Part shown: positions 28,116-37,560 of the stretch, in pieces
How positions within the stretch are numbered: position 1 is the first letter of the stretch
Layout of the letters: each line of letters begins with the position of its first letter
Assembly: GCA_002162815.1 (NCBI GenBank)
Contig: MAAT01000041.1
Location: 1-64,000 of the forward strand
DNA: 64,000 nucleotides
Origin: Gammaproteobacteria bacterium 53_120_T64
Lineage (GTDB): Bacteria > Pseudomonadota > Gammaproteobacteria > Pseudomonadales > Porticoccaceae
Direction: 5' to 3'
The notes under the pieces: model-generated
Told to the model about the DNA's origin: nothing
The model's database searches: none
What the model saw: the letters and a program-made list of their open reading frames with translations, nothing else
Program-made: the position numbers and the translations under genes

Positions 28116-29186
28116 TTATTTTTTGCTTAATATCACCAGCTTAAAGCCCTCGGCCTCGATAATTTTTTCGCTGTGGGTAAACAGGGGTTGGGCGAGCTTC
28201 TCAAGTGGTACAAATTGGTTAACTACAAACAGCGCACGGCCCGCTGGTTTTAAGTGCCTGGCTGCAGAGTTCAGGAATTTTTCAGTCAGGCGGCTATCGG
28301 TTTTAAAGCCCTGGTGAAAGGGTGGGTTGCAGATCAGTGCGTCAAAGGTGGCGGTAATACCGCTGGCACAATCATCGCTGACGACCTCGCCATTAATATT
28401 AAAGACGGTAAAATTTTTGCGACAGGCAATGATCGCTGCGGCACAGTTATCGCTGGCAACAATGTGTAGATTTACCTCTGATAAAGCTTGAGCGGCCATC
28501 ACCGACAAGTAGCCGTAGCCACAGCCTAGGTCGAGTAGGGTTTCAGGGCTTGTTGCGAAGCCCGCAAAAAATTCGCTGAGGTGTTGAGCGAGCAGAGCGC
28601 TCCCCCGATCAATCTTGTTCCAGCCAAATAACCCCGGTTTGCTATAGAGCTTATTGCCATTACAGGTAATGACTGGCGCTAGTTTTTCGTAAGGCGCTTT
28701 AAGGGCTAATACGCGCTTTTCACTATCGTTTGCCGAAGTCTTGGTCTTACAAATAGTGGCGAGATAATGGTTGCCGTGTTTAGCCACCGAGGCCCGGTTA
28801 TTAAAATAGACAGCGGCTTTACTGGCGTAGGTTTTAATGCCTTCATTTTTTGCGCCGAGGAGGACTAGCTCGCCGTCGTCGGCGAGCAAGCGCAGTGCGT
28901 GGTTAATGATGTGGTGGGCCACGAGCTTTTCTTTCGAGACTCGGTAAACCACGCGCTGGAAGCTGCCGTTGGAAAATACGCTGAAGTCAAAGTCATTGAG
29001 CAGGCCCTGGCAATTGGCGAGCTGGGCCTGTTGAATGATGTCGACACGGTTGCTGAGTATTTGTACGGCGGGGTTAAGGTTGGCAAAGGGGATGTCGACC
29101 AGGTTTTCATCGGCCACGAGCAGGCAGGGTTTGCCCGAGCTAGGCCTGTGTAGATAGGGTTGCAGCAATAAGAAAGTATCGATCAT
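28116..29186 (-). CDS. RsmC/RlmG-like rRNA guanine-N2 methyltransferase
   Basis: SAM-dependent methyltransferase of 356 residues with the two-domain layout of RsmC (16S G1207) and RlmG (23S G1835). The N-terminal half is a degenerate methyltransferase domain (GELVLLGAKNEGIKTYASKA). The C-terminal half has the SAM loop LDLGCGYGYLSVMAAQ and the catalytic NPPFHQG. Which of the two rRNA sites is modified cannot be told from sequence here. It lies 9 nt after hemB on the same strand, so the two are probably co-transcribed. Confidence 0.83.
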   Translation of the reverse strand: MIDTFLLLQPYLHRPSSGKPCLLVADENLVDIPFANLNPAVQILSNRVDIIQQAQLANCQGLLNDFDFSVFSNGSFQRVVYRVSKEKLVAHHIINHALRLLADDGELVLLGAKNEGIKTYASKAAVYFNNRASVAKHGNHYLATICKTKTSANDSEKRVLALKAPYEKLAPVITCNGNKLYSKPGLFGWNKIDRGSALLAQHLSEFFAGFATSPETLLDLGCGYGYLSVMAAQALSEVNLHIVASDNCAAAIIACRKNFTVFNINGEVVSDDCASGITATFDALICNPPFHQGFKTDSRLTEKFLNSAARHLKPAGRALFVVNQFVPLEKLAQPLFTHSEKIIEAEGFKLVILSKK

Positions 29187-29195
29187 AAGGTGTCG

Positions 29196-30221
<1,026 letters not shown>

Positions 30222-30338
30222 TTAGCTCCTATGAAGGGTTGTCGATCGGCGCTCATTTTAACGACCTTTCTACTTACAGCCTATCTAGATGACATTTTAG
30301 CGCGTTAATTAACGCTAGCCCCAGGGGAAATCTTAACT

Positions 30339-31577
30339 ATGAACACCGCTATTGGCATTGAACTGCCCGAAGAAATTGCCGCCATACAAGATGGCATCGA
30401 AGCTTTTGTGCGTAAAGAGGTGCTGCCCCGCCACCAGAAACATGAAGCCCTGCTGCATGACCCGCGTAAGAAATACACCGAAGAGGGGCGCTATAGCCCC
30501 GATGTTGTTGAGCTGATTGGTGAGATCAGAATGGCTTCATCGCAAGCGGGCTATTTCAATATGAGCGCGCCGGAATCCATTGGCGGTAGTGAAATGGGCT
30601 TGCTGGCCTATTACTCGGCCTGGGAGCGCGTGTTTCATGTCTGTGGTGGTCTTAACTGGCTGGGTGTTTATTCCATCAGCCACTGGGCCTTTGGCCCCAG
30701 TCCGGTGCTCACCCAAATTACCGAGCGGGCGCGAGAGGAGATCCTCACCGACATGGTGGCGGGTAAAACCTCCATGTGTTTTGGGCTATCGGAGCCCGGT
30801 GCGGGTTCCGATGCCACCATGTTGAAAACCAGAGCCAGGCGCGATGGTGAGGGTTGGCGCATTACCGGTCGTAAACTGTGGACATCAAACTCCCCCCAGG
30901 CGCAATACTGCATCGTCTTCGCCATTACCGATGAGGAAAAAGCCAGTCAGCGCAAGGGTGGCATTAGTGCCTTTTTAGTGCCGATGGATGCGCTGGGCCT
31001 TGAAATTGAGAGCATTGTTAAGATGTTTGGCCATATTGGTGGCGATGAAGGGGCTCTGCTGTTTGATGACGTGAAAGTCGAGTCCTGGCAGTTGGTCGGT
31101 GAGCTCGACAAGGGTTTTACGATTGCCATGTTGGGTGTGTCTTTGGGACGGGTTTACAACTCGGCTCGCGCCGTGGGTTTGGCGCGATGGGGTCTCGACA
31201 TGGCCTTTGACTACATTGCTCAGCGCGAAGCCTTTGGTAAGGCCATTGCCGAATATCAAGGGGTGACATTCCCGCTGGCAGAATCCGCCACCGAAATTCA
31301 TGCCGCCCATTTAATGGCTCTCAATACCTGCCTGCTGCTCGACAAAGGTAAACCAGCGGTTAAGGAGCTGTCGATGACCAAGGCCTATTCCGTTGAGAAA
31401 GCAGTGAAGGCGATGGATAGGGTGATGCAAGTTCACGGTGCCATGGGCCTGACCAACGAAATGGGCTTGAACGATGCCTGGGAAACCTTGCGCTCGATTA
31501 ATGTTGCCGATGGCACCAATGAGATACTGCGTCGAACGGTGGTACAGCGCATGCTGAAGGGCGATCTTGATTTATAG
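30339..31577 (+). CDS. Acyl-CoA dehydrogenase
   Basis: FAD-dependent enzyme that introduces an alpha-beta double bond into an acyl-CoA, 412 residues. FAD/substrate motifs include MCFGLSEPGAGSDATMLKT, WRITGRKLWTSNSPQAQ and the helix VMQVHGAMGLTNEMGL. Where short/medium-chain enzymes have EGT with the catalytic Glu, this protein has ADGTNEILRR, so an Asp occupies that place as in the ADG-type subfamily. The substrate is unknown. The ATG at 30339 follows ggggaaat. Multiple acyl-CoA dehydrogenases are typical of marine Cellvibrionales-like bacteria. Confidence 0.9.
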   Translation: MNTAIGIELPEEIAAIQDGIEAFVRKEVLPRHQKHEALLHDPRKKYTEEGRYSPDVVELIGEIRMASSQAGYFNMSAPESIGGSEMGLLAYYSAWERVFHVCGGLNWLGVYSISHWAFGPSPVLTQITERAREEILTDMVAGKTSMCFGLSEPGAGSDATMLKTRARRDGEGWRITGRKLWTSNSPQAQYCIVFAITDEEKASQRKGGISAFLVPMDALGLEIESIVKMFGHIGGDEGALLFDDVKVESWQLVGELDKGFTIAMLGVSLGRVYNSARAVGLARWGLDMAFDYIAQREAFGKAIAEYQGVTFPLAESATEIHAAHLMALNTCLLLDKGKPAVKELSMTKAYSVEKAVKAMDRVMQVHGAMGLTNEMGLNDAWETLRSINVADGTNEILRRTVVQRMLKGDLDL

Positions 31578-31894
31578 TGAGCCCAAGCTAGCGTGGGTAT
31601 AGGGTTTGAGGTGAGTAATGACGGATCTGTCTAAAAGGCTGTTAGTTCGGTGCTAAGGTGGCTAAGTGGGAGTTAACCTTTGTTTTCCCGAGATCAGATG
31701 GTTTCAGATAGCTGATTGAGGGTCGATACGGCTATATTTTGGCCTAGCGGTTCACATCTGCGGATAGACGGGCTGGCTTCAGGTAGCCAAAAGAATTAGC
31801 ATTTTGTTTGAAAATGTATATATCACAATAGCCACTCAGCTATTAGGGCATAGACGGATTTATCCATTAAAAAGAATATGAGAGGGCTTCGATA
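31578..31894. other. Intergenic region before the RTX/DUF4214 gene
   Basis: 317 nt without a supported gene. Next to the dehydrogenase stop is a near-palindrome cccaagctagcgtggg (31583-31598). Closer to the next gene there is an A+T-rich patch with tatata and a 6-bp inverted repeat aatagc / gctatt (31827-31832 with 31839-31844) that could be an operator. Confidence 0.4.
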
Positions 31895-33325
31895 ATGGCG
31901 GGTAAAATTTCTCCTTTTGTTCAGTCGGTCGACGGAAGTGGTGATGGTGGAAGTATCGGTGATACGACAACAGAGGGTTCCGGCTTGGTTTCTCTGGCCA
32001 CTTTGGGCTCCGCGATTCAGCAAGGGTTTAATGCGAGCCATATTGGCTGGAACGGTATCAATTGGTCGATGTTCCCGGGTATAGCTCCTCATCCTAACCC
32101 TGTCCCAGATTACACGATTACTCATGATTTAGATTCGATTACCGTATTTGTTCCTATTTCAGCAGTCCAGCCGCCAGAGTTTTTAGAGCTTTTTGACGCC
32201 TTTGGCCAGCCGGTGACACAGACGGTCATTGTCGATGGTGAAGAGGTAGAAATCCCGGTTTTTGTTACCGATGAATTTGATAACCCTGTGCGCATTGTCG
32301 ATAGTGCTGCAGACCTCTTTCTGGCAATAGGAGGTACTGACGGTAGCGATCATTTACGCAACCGGTCTTACGATTTTCCCGATGGCGGTGGTGAACTTCG
32401 CCACATTACCGGTGCCTTTTTGGGTTTTTCGGGCGATGATGTTCTGTATTCGGAAAACATTCATACACCTATGCTACTGGGTGGTAGTGGTGATGACTCT
32501 TATATTATTGAAAATGTTCTGGGTGCCGAAGGTAATATTTTTGACGGCGGCGGGATTTTTACCCAGGTTGTTGAACACGGTGGCGACGACAACGACAGTA
32601 TCATCAGTTACAGCAATGATTGGGTCTGGAGTGGTGATATTGATGGCCAGCATCTGTTTTTATCCAACGCCGATCAGACAGACGTACTGATTTATTGGGA
32701 CTACAAGGTTGCCGATGCCAAAATTGAGAATTTTTGGTTTGATTTTGACCAAAACGGCCTTAACGAGCACTACACTTACGAAGAATTTACGGCAACATTG
32801 GGTGAGAGCTCTGGTTGGTTGGGTAGCTTGCAGCCCGAAGAGTTGGGTATCAGTCGAACAACGCTGAATGATCTAACTCAAGCGATAGCAGAGGCAGTGA
32901 CGCTTTCCGATCAAGTCGAGAGCTATCGACAAGCGAATATTGACGTAGTGCTTCCAATAGCTCGGCTCTATCAGGCAGCGTTTGATAGAACACCTGACTT
33001 ACCGGGCTTGAACTTTTGGATTGATCAGTGGGAGTCGGTGCAATTATCCATTGGGCAAATTGCCGATGGTTTTTCTCTGTCCTCGGAGTTTACAGGCCTT
33101 TATAGTAACTTAGACGATGATTCTTATGTTACCCAGCTTTATGCCAATGTACTTGATCGTGCGCCTGATAAACCGGGATTTGACTACTGGGTCGGCCGCC
33201 TTGATGATGGCATGAGTAGGCCTGAAGTGTTGGCTTCCTTCTCCGAATCTCTTGAGAATAAAATTAATACCGAAGTGCAACTTAGTGGCTTGACGGAAAG
33301 TACCCCGGGGGAGTGGATTCTTTAA
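31895..33325 (+). CDS. Predicted type I-secreted RTX protein with two DUF4214 repeats
   Basis: Protein of 476 residues without a signal peptide, expected to leave by a type I (ABC-type) secretion system. Residues 176-205 contain hemolysin-type calcium-binding repeats (GFSGDDVLYSE, GGSGDDSYIIE). Residues 283-298 look EF-hand-like (DFDQNGLNEHYTYEEF). The C-terminus has two DUF4214 units at about 353-402 and 410-452 (LYQAAFDRTPDLPGLNFW; LYANVLDRAPDKPGFDYW). The protein is acidic. GAGGG lies before the ATG. The function of DUF4214 proteins is unclear, with surface-layer and adhesion roles suggested. No exporter is adjacent; the nearest ABC exporter is 6 kb away. Confidence 0.8.
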   Translation: MAGKISPFVQSVDGSGDGGSIGDTTTEGSGLVSLATLGSAIQQGFNASHIGWNGINWSMFPGIAPHPNPVPDYTITHDLDSITVFVPISAVQPPEFLELFDAFGQPVTQTVIVDGEEVEIPVFVTDEFDNPVRIVDSAADLFLAIGGTDGSDHLRNRSYDFPDGGGELRHITGAFLGFSGDDVLYSENIHTPMLLGGSGDDSYIIENVLGAEGNIFDGGGIFTQVVEHGGDDNDSIISYSNDWVWSGDIDGQHLFLSNADQTDVLIYWDYKVADAKIENFWFDFDQNGLNEHYTYEEFTATLGESSGWLGSLQPEELGISRTTLNDLTQAIAEAVTLSDQVESYRQANIDVVLPIARLYQAAFDRTPDLPGLNFWIDQWESVQLSIGQIADGFSLSSEFTGLYSNLDDDSYVTQLYANVLDRAPDKPGFDYWVGRLDDGMSRPEVLASFSESLENKINTEVQLSGLTESTPGEWIL

Positions 33326-33806
33326 CGTTGTGGGTACTTGGCTTAATTTTTCAGGGGTCATTGGCAAAGCTGGTATGCACTCATCGAGAGGGCTTTCTTA
33401 CTAGCTTTTTCCCCATTCCTGATGGGGTTCCCTGGCTGGGCCCCAAGCATTTTTACACCTACATTTCTGATCGGTATTAGGGCCTGTTGTTCCACCTAGG
33501 CAAGCCTTCATAATAGCGTTCCCCCTTACTTATTCACTAAGGTAACAATAATAACCTTGTGGTGTGTCCACAATGTCTAAGTGAAAGTACGTATTGACTG
33601 CAGGTTTACTGGCTTGATTGGCTCATAAATTTTACAGATTTTATTGGGAAGCTAATTACCGCAACACGGATTGCTATCCCATCTTGTCGCTCTGGCGTAC
33701 AAGATGGGTCTCGGTAGTTGAATTACTTGGGAGGGGGTATTTTATAATTTGTAATTCACTCAGTGTTTGAAGCGTGACGTAAGTGAAAAGTGGCTATGTA
33801 GTTGTA
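33326..33806. other. Intergenic region with hairpins
   Basis: 480 nt without a supported gene. It holds a weak hairpin ccccat / atgggg (33411-33416 with 33422-33427) shortly after the RTX gene and a perfect 10-bp hairpin at 33678-33708. The rest shows no open frame with a ribosome-binding site. Confidence 0.45.
33678..33708. repeat. Perfect 10-bp hairpin in intergenic DNA
   Basis: Arms cccatcttgt (33678-33687) and acaagatggg (33699-33708) with an 11-nt loop. No T tract follows on either strand, so it is not an obvious terminator. It could be a small dispersed repeat or an RNA structural element. Confidence 0.6.
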
Positions 33807-34142
33807 TTAATTGATTTCACGCCGATATTGTTCCAGGTATTTTTTGGCCTCGGCTTCAAAGCGCGGCGTAGGGCCAACATCCTCAAAGATGGGGTCGCCG
33901 AATTCGTCGCGAGAAATGATTCCTGGCCCTGGAATGTAGGGCATGACTTCTTCGAGGTCACTCAGTGCGACGGAGAGTAAATCAACAATAATCTGTTCCT
34001 TGGTGCGACCCGGGTACATGGTGCTGAGAGCGGAAATGCGCGCGAGGTCAGTGACCGGCAGGGGAAGCGTGTATTCACATACTGATGATTCTTTAGCGGC
34101 GGTATCTTGCCATAAGTTAAGCAGTGCGCTGATCCGTGACAC
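33807..34142 (-). CDS. Small conserved hypothetical protein
   Basis: Soluble protein of 111 residues from a GTG start (aagg upstream). It resembles a small Pseudomonas/Marinobacter family with the pattern SALLNLWQ, ARISALSTMYPGRTKEQIIVDLL and a C-terminal AKKYLEQYRREIN. Homologues are sometimes labelled type 1 pili tip component, for which the sequence gives no support: there is no signal peptide and no pilin feature. The middle helix-turn region could be ribbon-helix-helix-like (PGRTKEQIIVDLLSVAL), suggesting DNA binding, but this is speculative. Confidence 0.7.
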   Translation of the reverse strand: MSRISALLNLWQDTAAKESSVCEYTLPLPVTDLARISALSTMYPGRTKEQIIVDLLSVALSDLEEVMPYIPGPGIISRDEFGDPIFEDVGPTPRFEAEAKKYLEQYRREIN

Positions 34143-34330
34143 GTTTTTTTACCTTATTCAGGGTTTATTTAAGTCTAGAGTAGTGTCGGGGGGAGTGCTA
34201 TGAACTATCGACTCTGGTGCATGGCAATACTTTAAAGTTGTGATCAAGAGCCGGCATTATTATGACGAGTTTCACTTGGTGTTTACCCTGGCAGGCCTCC
34301 GGGAGGAGGCTTGTCTGGCAAGGTGAAAAT

Positions 34331-35704
34331 CTAACGGTGTGTATGCAGGGTGTAGCAGGGGGTGTAGTGTTCACTCTGCTCGACAATCTTCATACGTTTA
34401 TCGCGCACTAAACTTTGCAATAGTGTCTCCATCGCAGTAAGAACTTGTTTGTCGCCATGCAGTTCGTAGGGGCCGTGTTTGGCGACTTGCTCTTGGCCGT
34501 AGGCTTTGACATTGCCGGCCACAATGCCGGAAAAAGCAGCACGCATATTGGCGGCGAGTTGATAGCTGGGTTGTTTGCCGTGTAGGGCAAGGCCAGTCAT
34601 ATTGGCGTGGTTGGGTATAAAGGGTTGCTGCAGGGTGTGGTCGATAGTGAGTGGCCAGTTGAAATAGTAGGCCTCCTGCTTTTCTTGCCGGGCAAGATGA
34701 ACCGACGTTACATTATTTTGTGCCTGCGCCGCCACGGCCTCGGGGTTGCCAATGATGATTTGATAGTAGCCTGTGACCTGTGAGCCAAGGGTCGAGACTA
34801 GAAAACCCTCAAGTTCATTAAAATAGCGTAGGCAGGAGCGCGGGCCAGCGAGTATTAGGGGGATGTGCTGTTGGTTGTCAGGGTGCATCAAAATACTGAG
34901 AAGATAGAGTATTTCTTCGAGGGTTCCAACCCCGCCGGGGAAGATAATAATACAGTGGGCGAGCCGAACGAAGGCCTCTAAGCGCTTTTCAATATCGGGC
35001 ATGATACTCAGTTCGTTGACAATGGCATTGGGCGATTCTGCGGCGATAATGCCGGGCTCGCTAATACCGATATAGCGCCCGGTTTTTATCTGTTGCTTGG
35101 CATGGCCAACCGCTGCACCTTTCATGGGTCCCTTCATGGCGCCAATGCCACAACCGGTGATGATGTTGAGCCCACATAAGCCCAGCCGGTAGCCGACCTC
35201 CTTTGAGTAATCGTATTCGTGGCGAGGGATGGAGTGGCCACCCCAGCAGACAACCATATTGGGCTGTACATCACCGCGAACGATTTCGGCATTGCGGAGT
35301 ATTCTAAATACCGCATCAGTGATCCCCTCGGAACTCTCAAAATTGAGCTCAGAGGCTTGGTTGACAATAAAGTCGGTATAGACGATGTCGCGCAGGGCCG
35401 AAAAAAGATGGGCGTGGATGCCTCGAATCATCTGCCCACCGACAAAGGCCTGTGCGGGGGCGTTGTAGATCTCCAGAGTCAGACCGCGAGACTGTGGAAT
35501 AACCTCGATAGCGAAATCAGCAAAGGCGGCGAATACTTGGGCTGCATCGTCTTCCTGGCTGTCAGTGTTGAGAATGGCCAGTGCGCAATTACGGAATAAA
35601 CCCATTGTGTCTTTGTTGGAGGCGGCTAGGCCGGCAACCTCCTGGCGGGATAAGAGCTTGAGTGGATTTTTGGGGCGCAGGGTACAGTGGTGTATTTTAT
35701 TCAT
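34331..35704 (-). CDS. ppnN: Pyrimidine/purine nucleotide 5'-monophosphate nucleosidase
   Basis: Cytoplasmic LOG-family hydrolase that cleaves nucleoside monophosphates to base and ribose 5-phosphate; in E. coli it is activated by (p)ppGpp. It has 457 residues, close to the E. coli 454. The signature PGGVGTLEEILYLL is present in FPGGVGTLEEILYLLSILM, preceded by NELSIMPDIEKRLEAFVR. NMVVCWGGHSI, TGCGIGAMKGPMKGAAVGHA and AFSGIVAGNVKAYG also match PpnN, including its N- and C-terminal extensions. The ATG is at 35704. It stands alone on its strand. Confidence 0.94.
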   Translation of the reverse strand: MNKIHHCTLRPKNPLKLLSRQEVAGLAASNKDTMGLFRNCALAILNTDSQEDDAAQVFAAFADFAIEVIPQSRGLTLEIYNAPAQAFVGGQMIRGIHAHLFSALRDIVYTDFIVNQASELNFESSEGITDAVFRILRNAEIVRGDVQPNMVVCWGGHSIPRHEYDYSKEVGYRLGLCGLNIITGCGIGAMKGPMKGAAVGHAKQQIKTGRYIGISEPGIIAAESPNAIVNELSIMPDIEKRLEAFVRLAHCIIIFPGGVGTLEEILYLLSILMHPDNQQHIPLILAGPRSCLRYFNELEGFLVSTLGSQVTGYYQIIIGNPEAVAAQAQNNVTSVHLARQEKQEAYYFNWPLTIDHTLQQPFIPNHANMTGLALHGKQPSYQLAANMRAAFSGIVAGNVKAYGQEQVAKHGPYELHGDKQVLTAMETLLQSLVRDKRMKIVEQSEHYTPCYTLHTHR

Positions 35705-36138
35705 AGACTGGGCTTAGTGCGTTGTTTGATTTATCTATTATAGTTGCTTGTGTGATGTTGTGATGAACGGAGGAGGGGGTGGCGGGTAGCAGGCATAAAG
35801 GTACCAAAAAGCGCTGGCTATCGCTGATGACGCTTGATGTTATGGCGAGTAATGTTTGTGTCACAGCGGCGTAGCTGGCAGTGCTGAAGGATGGCTTTGC
35901 CGGTGATTGCCTGGAAATAATAAGCGCAGTATTTAATGAGAAAAATGCGGTGTTTTCAAGTTAGGTAGATACTGCCGGCAAAAGATAATTATTTGAGGGT
36001 TTATAAGGCGTTGAGCCGTTACTGTGCTGGGTTTATGAGGGCTAGGCGGCAGGCGTTTTAGCGTTGTGTGGCTAAATAGGCGGCCCGTGTTACTGGCTAC
36101 ACTCAGTAGCACCACTTAAATAAAATTGTGGGCTTACC
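35705..36138. other. Intergenic region between ppnN and the LuxR gene
   Basis: 434 nt in which I see no gene, clear terminator or repeat. A few short frames exist without ribosome-binding sites. It separates core sequence from the microcin-like locus. Confidence 0.45.
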
Positions 36139-36846
36139 CTAAGGGGCAAGCAGTCCGTAAGATATGGCTCTAGCGACAGCATGGGGGCGGTTAACCGCTT
36201 CGAGTTTTTTGAAGATGTTGTCGAGGTGAAAGTTAACGGTGCGTTCAGATACAACCAGTAGCTGGCTGATATCCCAGGCAGTTTTACCTTCCTTTATCCA
36301 GAACAAGACTTCTTGCTGTCGTTTGGTGAGGGCCGGGATGGTGCCGTCGGTATAGGCTCGGCTTATTTTTAAGAAAAATAACGGCATAAGACGTAAAAAA
36401 AGCGTATGCGACTCGCTGTCCATCGGTTTGCTGGCGTATATGCTGGCAAAGATTTTATAGGGAGAGCTAGTAAAGTTGAATCTAATAGGCTCGATTTTGG
36501 ATGCGAACCGAGTGTCATCCCAGTCTTCGCCGAAATGCGGCTTAAGTAGTGCCATCATTGTCTGTTCGAGATTTCGCGTATGGCAAAGAGTGTTGTCTGA
36601 AATTGTCACTTGAATATGGTCAGCGACACCATCTGTTTTCGAATGTGTGTATTCGTGCATAATCAAGCGATGGGGGAGGTGGTGGACATCTTTAATAATG
36701 CCAATGTGCATCGCTGCAAAGGGTAGAACAGCCTGTATTGGATGAAGAATAGACTCGAATGAAGTCAGTAAAACGCCATCATCGTGATAGCATTTGAAGA
36801 CTTCAAGAAGAAAAACTTCAATTTCTTTTTGTGGCAAATTTAGCAT
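36139..36846 (-). CDS. LuxR-family transcriptional regulator (solo)
   Basis: DNA-binding regulator of 235 residues. The C-terminal GerE/LuxR helix-turn-helix spans about 172-232 (LTKRQQEVLFWIKEGKTAWD, VVSERTVNFHLDNIFKKL). The N-terminal 165 residues have no recognisable receiver or clear acyl-homoserine-lactone pocket, although the size matches quorum-sensing LuxR proteins. No luxI gene is in the window. It reads leftward, away from the precursor gene about 700 nt to its right. Codon use is more A+T-rich than in nearby core genes. Control of the microcin-like locus is inferred from position only. Confidence 0.87.
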   Translation of the reverse strand: MLNLPQKEIEVFLLEVFKCYHDDGVLLTSFESILHPIQAVLPFAAMHIGIIKDVHHLPHRLIMHEYTHSKTDGVADHIQVTISDNTLCHTRNLEQTMMALLKPHFGEDWDDTRFASKIEPIRFNFTSSPYKIFASIYASKPMDSESHTLFLRLMPLFFLKISRAYTDGTIPALTKRQQEVLFWIKEGKTAWDISQLLVVSERTVNFHLDNIFKKLEAVNRPHAVARAISYGLLAP

Positions 36847-36897
36847 AGAGGCTTCCGTTCCCCAAACTTATGGAAGTGTCATGTTATCAGTAATGTA

Positions 36898-36911
36898 CGG
36901 GGAAATCCCCG
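36898..36911. promoter_or_regulatory. Palindrome upstream of the LuxR gene
   Basis: cggggaaatccccg is a 6-bp inverted repeat with a 2-nt centre, 51 nt upstream of the LuxR-family start codon. It is a candidate operator, possibly for autoregulation. It does not resemble the classic 20-bp lux box. Confidence 0.35.
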
Positions 36912-37168
36912 CCATAATAATTGAGTAAGGGTCTTAGGCGAACACATACAGTCCGGTAACGATGCGTATGCTCCGAGCTAGATCCAGCGCCTAACTCGTA
37001 CACGTCGCTTACAGTACTACCAGACCCGTGAATCATGGGTTATTCCTGTTGGTGGCCCGCATATAGCCAATATCTATGGTTTGAAGCTGAGGCTCGGTTT
37101 GTTAATCGTTCGACAAACGCGGGCGTGTAGATACAGCGCGCGAAGATACTAGAGGGGCTTTGGTTTTT

Positions 37169-37228
37169 ATGAAACTGTTAGTTCTTACAGGGTGCGGTGC
37201 ATTTTTCAGCGTGTTGGCCTGCAGTTAG
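37169..37228 (+). CDS. Tiny lipoprotein-signal-like frame, 19 aa (possible remnant)
   Basis: ATG at 37169 encodes KLLVLTGCGAFFSVLACS after the initiator Met and then TAG. It looks like a bacterial lipoprotein signal peptide with lipobox VLAC, ending one residue after the predicted lipidated Cys. agagggg lies 11 nt upstream. The frame continues after the stop for 22 more codons (GRVNKESVAKLL...). It may be a truncated entericidin- or lysis-protein-like gene, a real very small lipopeptide, or chance. Confidence 0.25.
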   Translation: MKLLVLTGCGAFFSVLACS

Positions 37229-37560
37229 GGTCGTGTTAATAAGGAATCTGTGGCTAAGTTATTGAAGGCGGCAATTCGCTTGGTTTAGGTGCGGCGCTTT
37301 CGTCAATTTTATTCGTGCCATTTAAAACTTACCGCTTACCTAGTGCTATTTTTAAGGCGAGAGCGGGTCGTAATGCAAAACACAAAAATACCAGACGGTT
37401 TTTTTAATTAAGGCATCGTATGGCTAGATAGGGTCTGTGTTTGGGGAGCAGAGGATTCCCTTCCTCCGCCGATACAGGCAATTGGGCAGCTGCTGGCTCA
37501 AATCCATTTGAAGAGGTAGCTTGCCCGGACTATCAAGCCCGTACGTATGTTTGCAGAGCC

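Larger units (their letters stand above)
36847..37560. other. Long non-coding stretch inside the microcin-like locus
   Basis: About 710 nt with no gene of normal length. It contains a 14-nt palindrome cggggaaatccccg (36898-36911) 51 nt upstream of the LuxR start, a 17-nt imperfect palindrome (37024-37040), a small hairpin gtttgt / acaaac near 37100-37121, and a 19-codon lipoprotein-signal-like frame at 37169-37228. The base composition and lack of frames suggest degenerated or regulatory DNA. Confidence 0.45.

Noticed and set aside
33807-34142. Pilus tip component
   Set aside because: This label is attached to homologues, but the protein has no signal peptide, no pilin strand pattern and no pilus genes nearby.
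37435-37475. Possible tRNA 3' fragment or attachment site near the microcin-like locus
   Set aside because: The tcctccgcc-like segment recalls a tRNA 3' end, but no T-arm sequence or cloverleaf can be drawn and no integrase is present.
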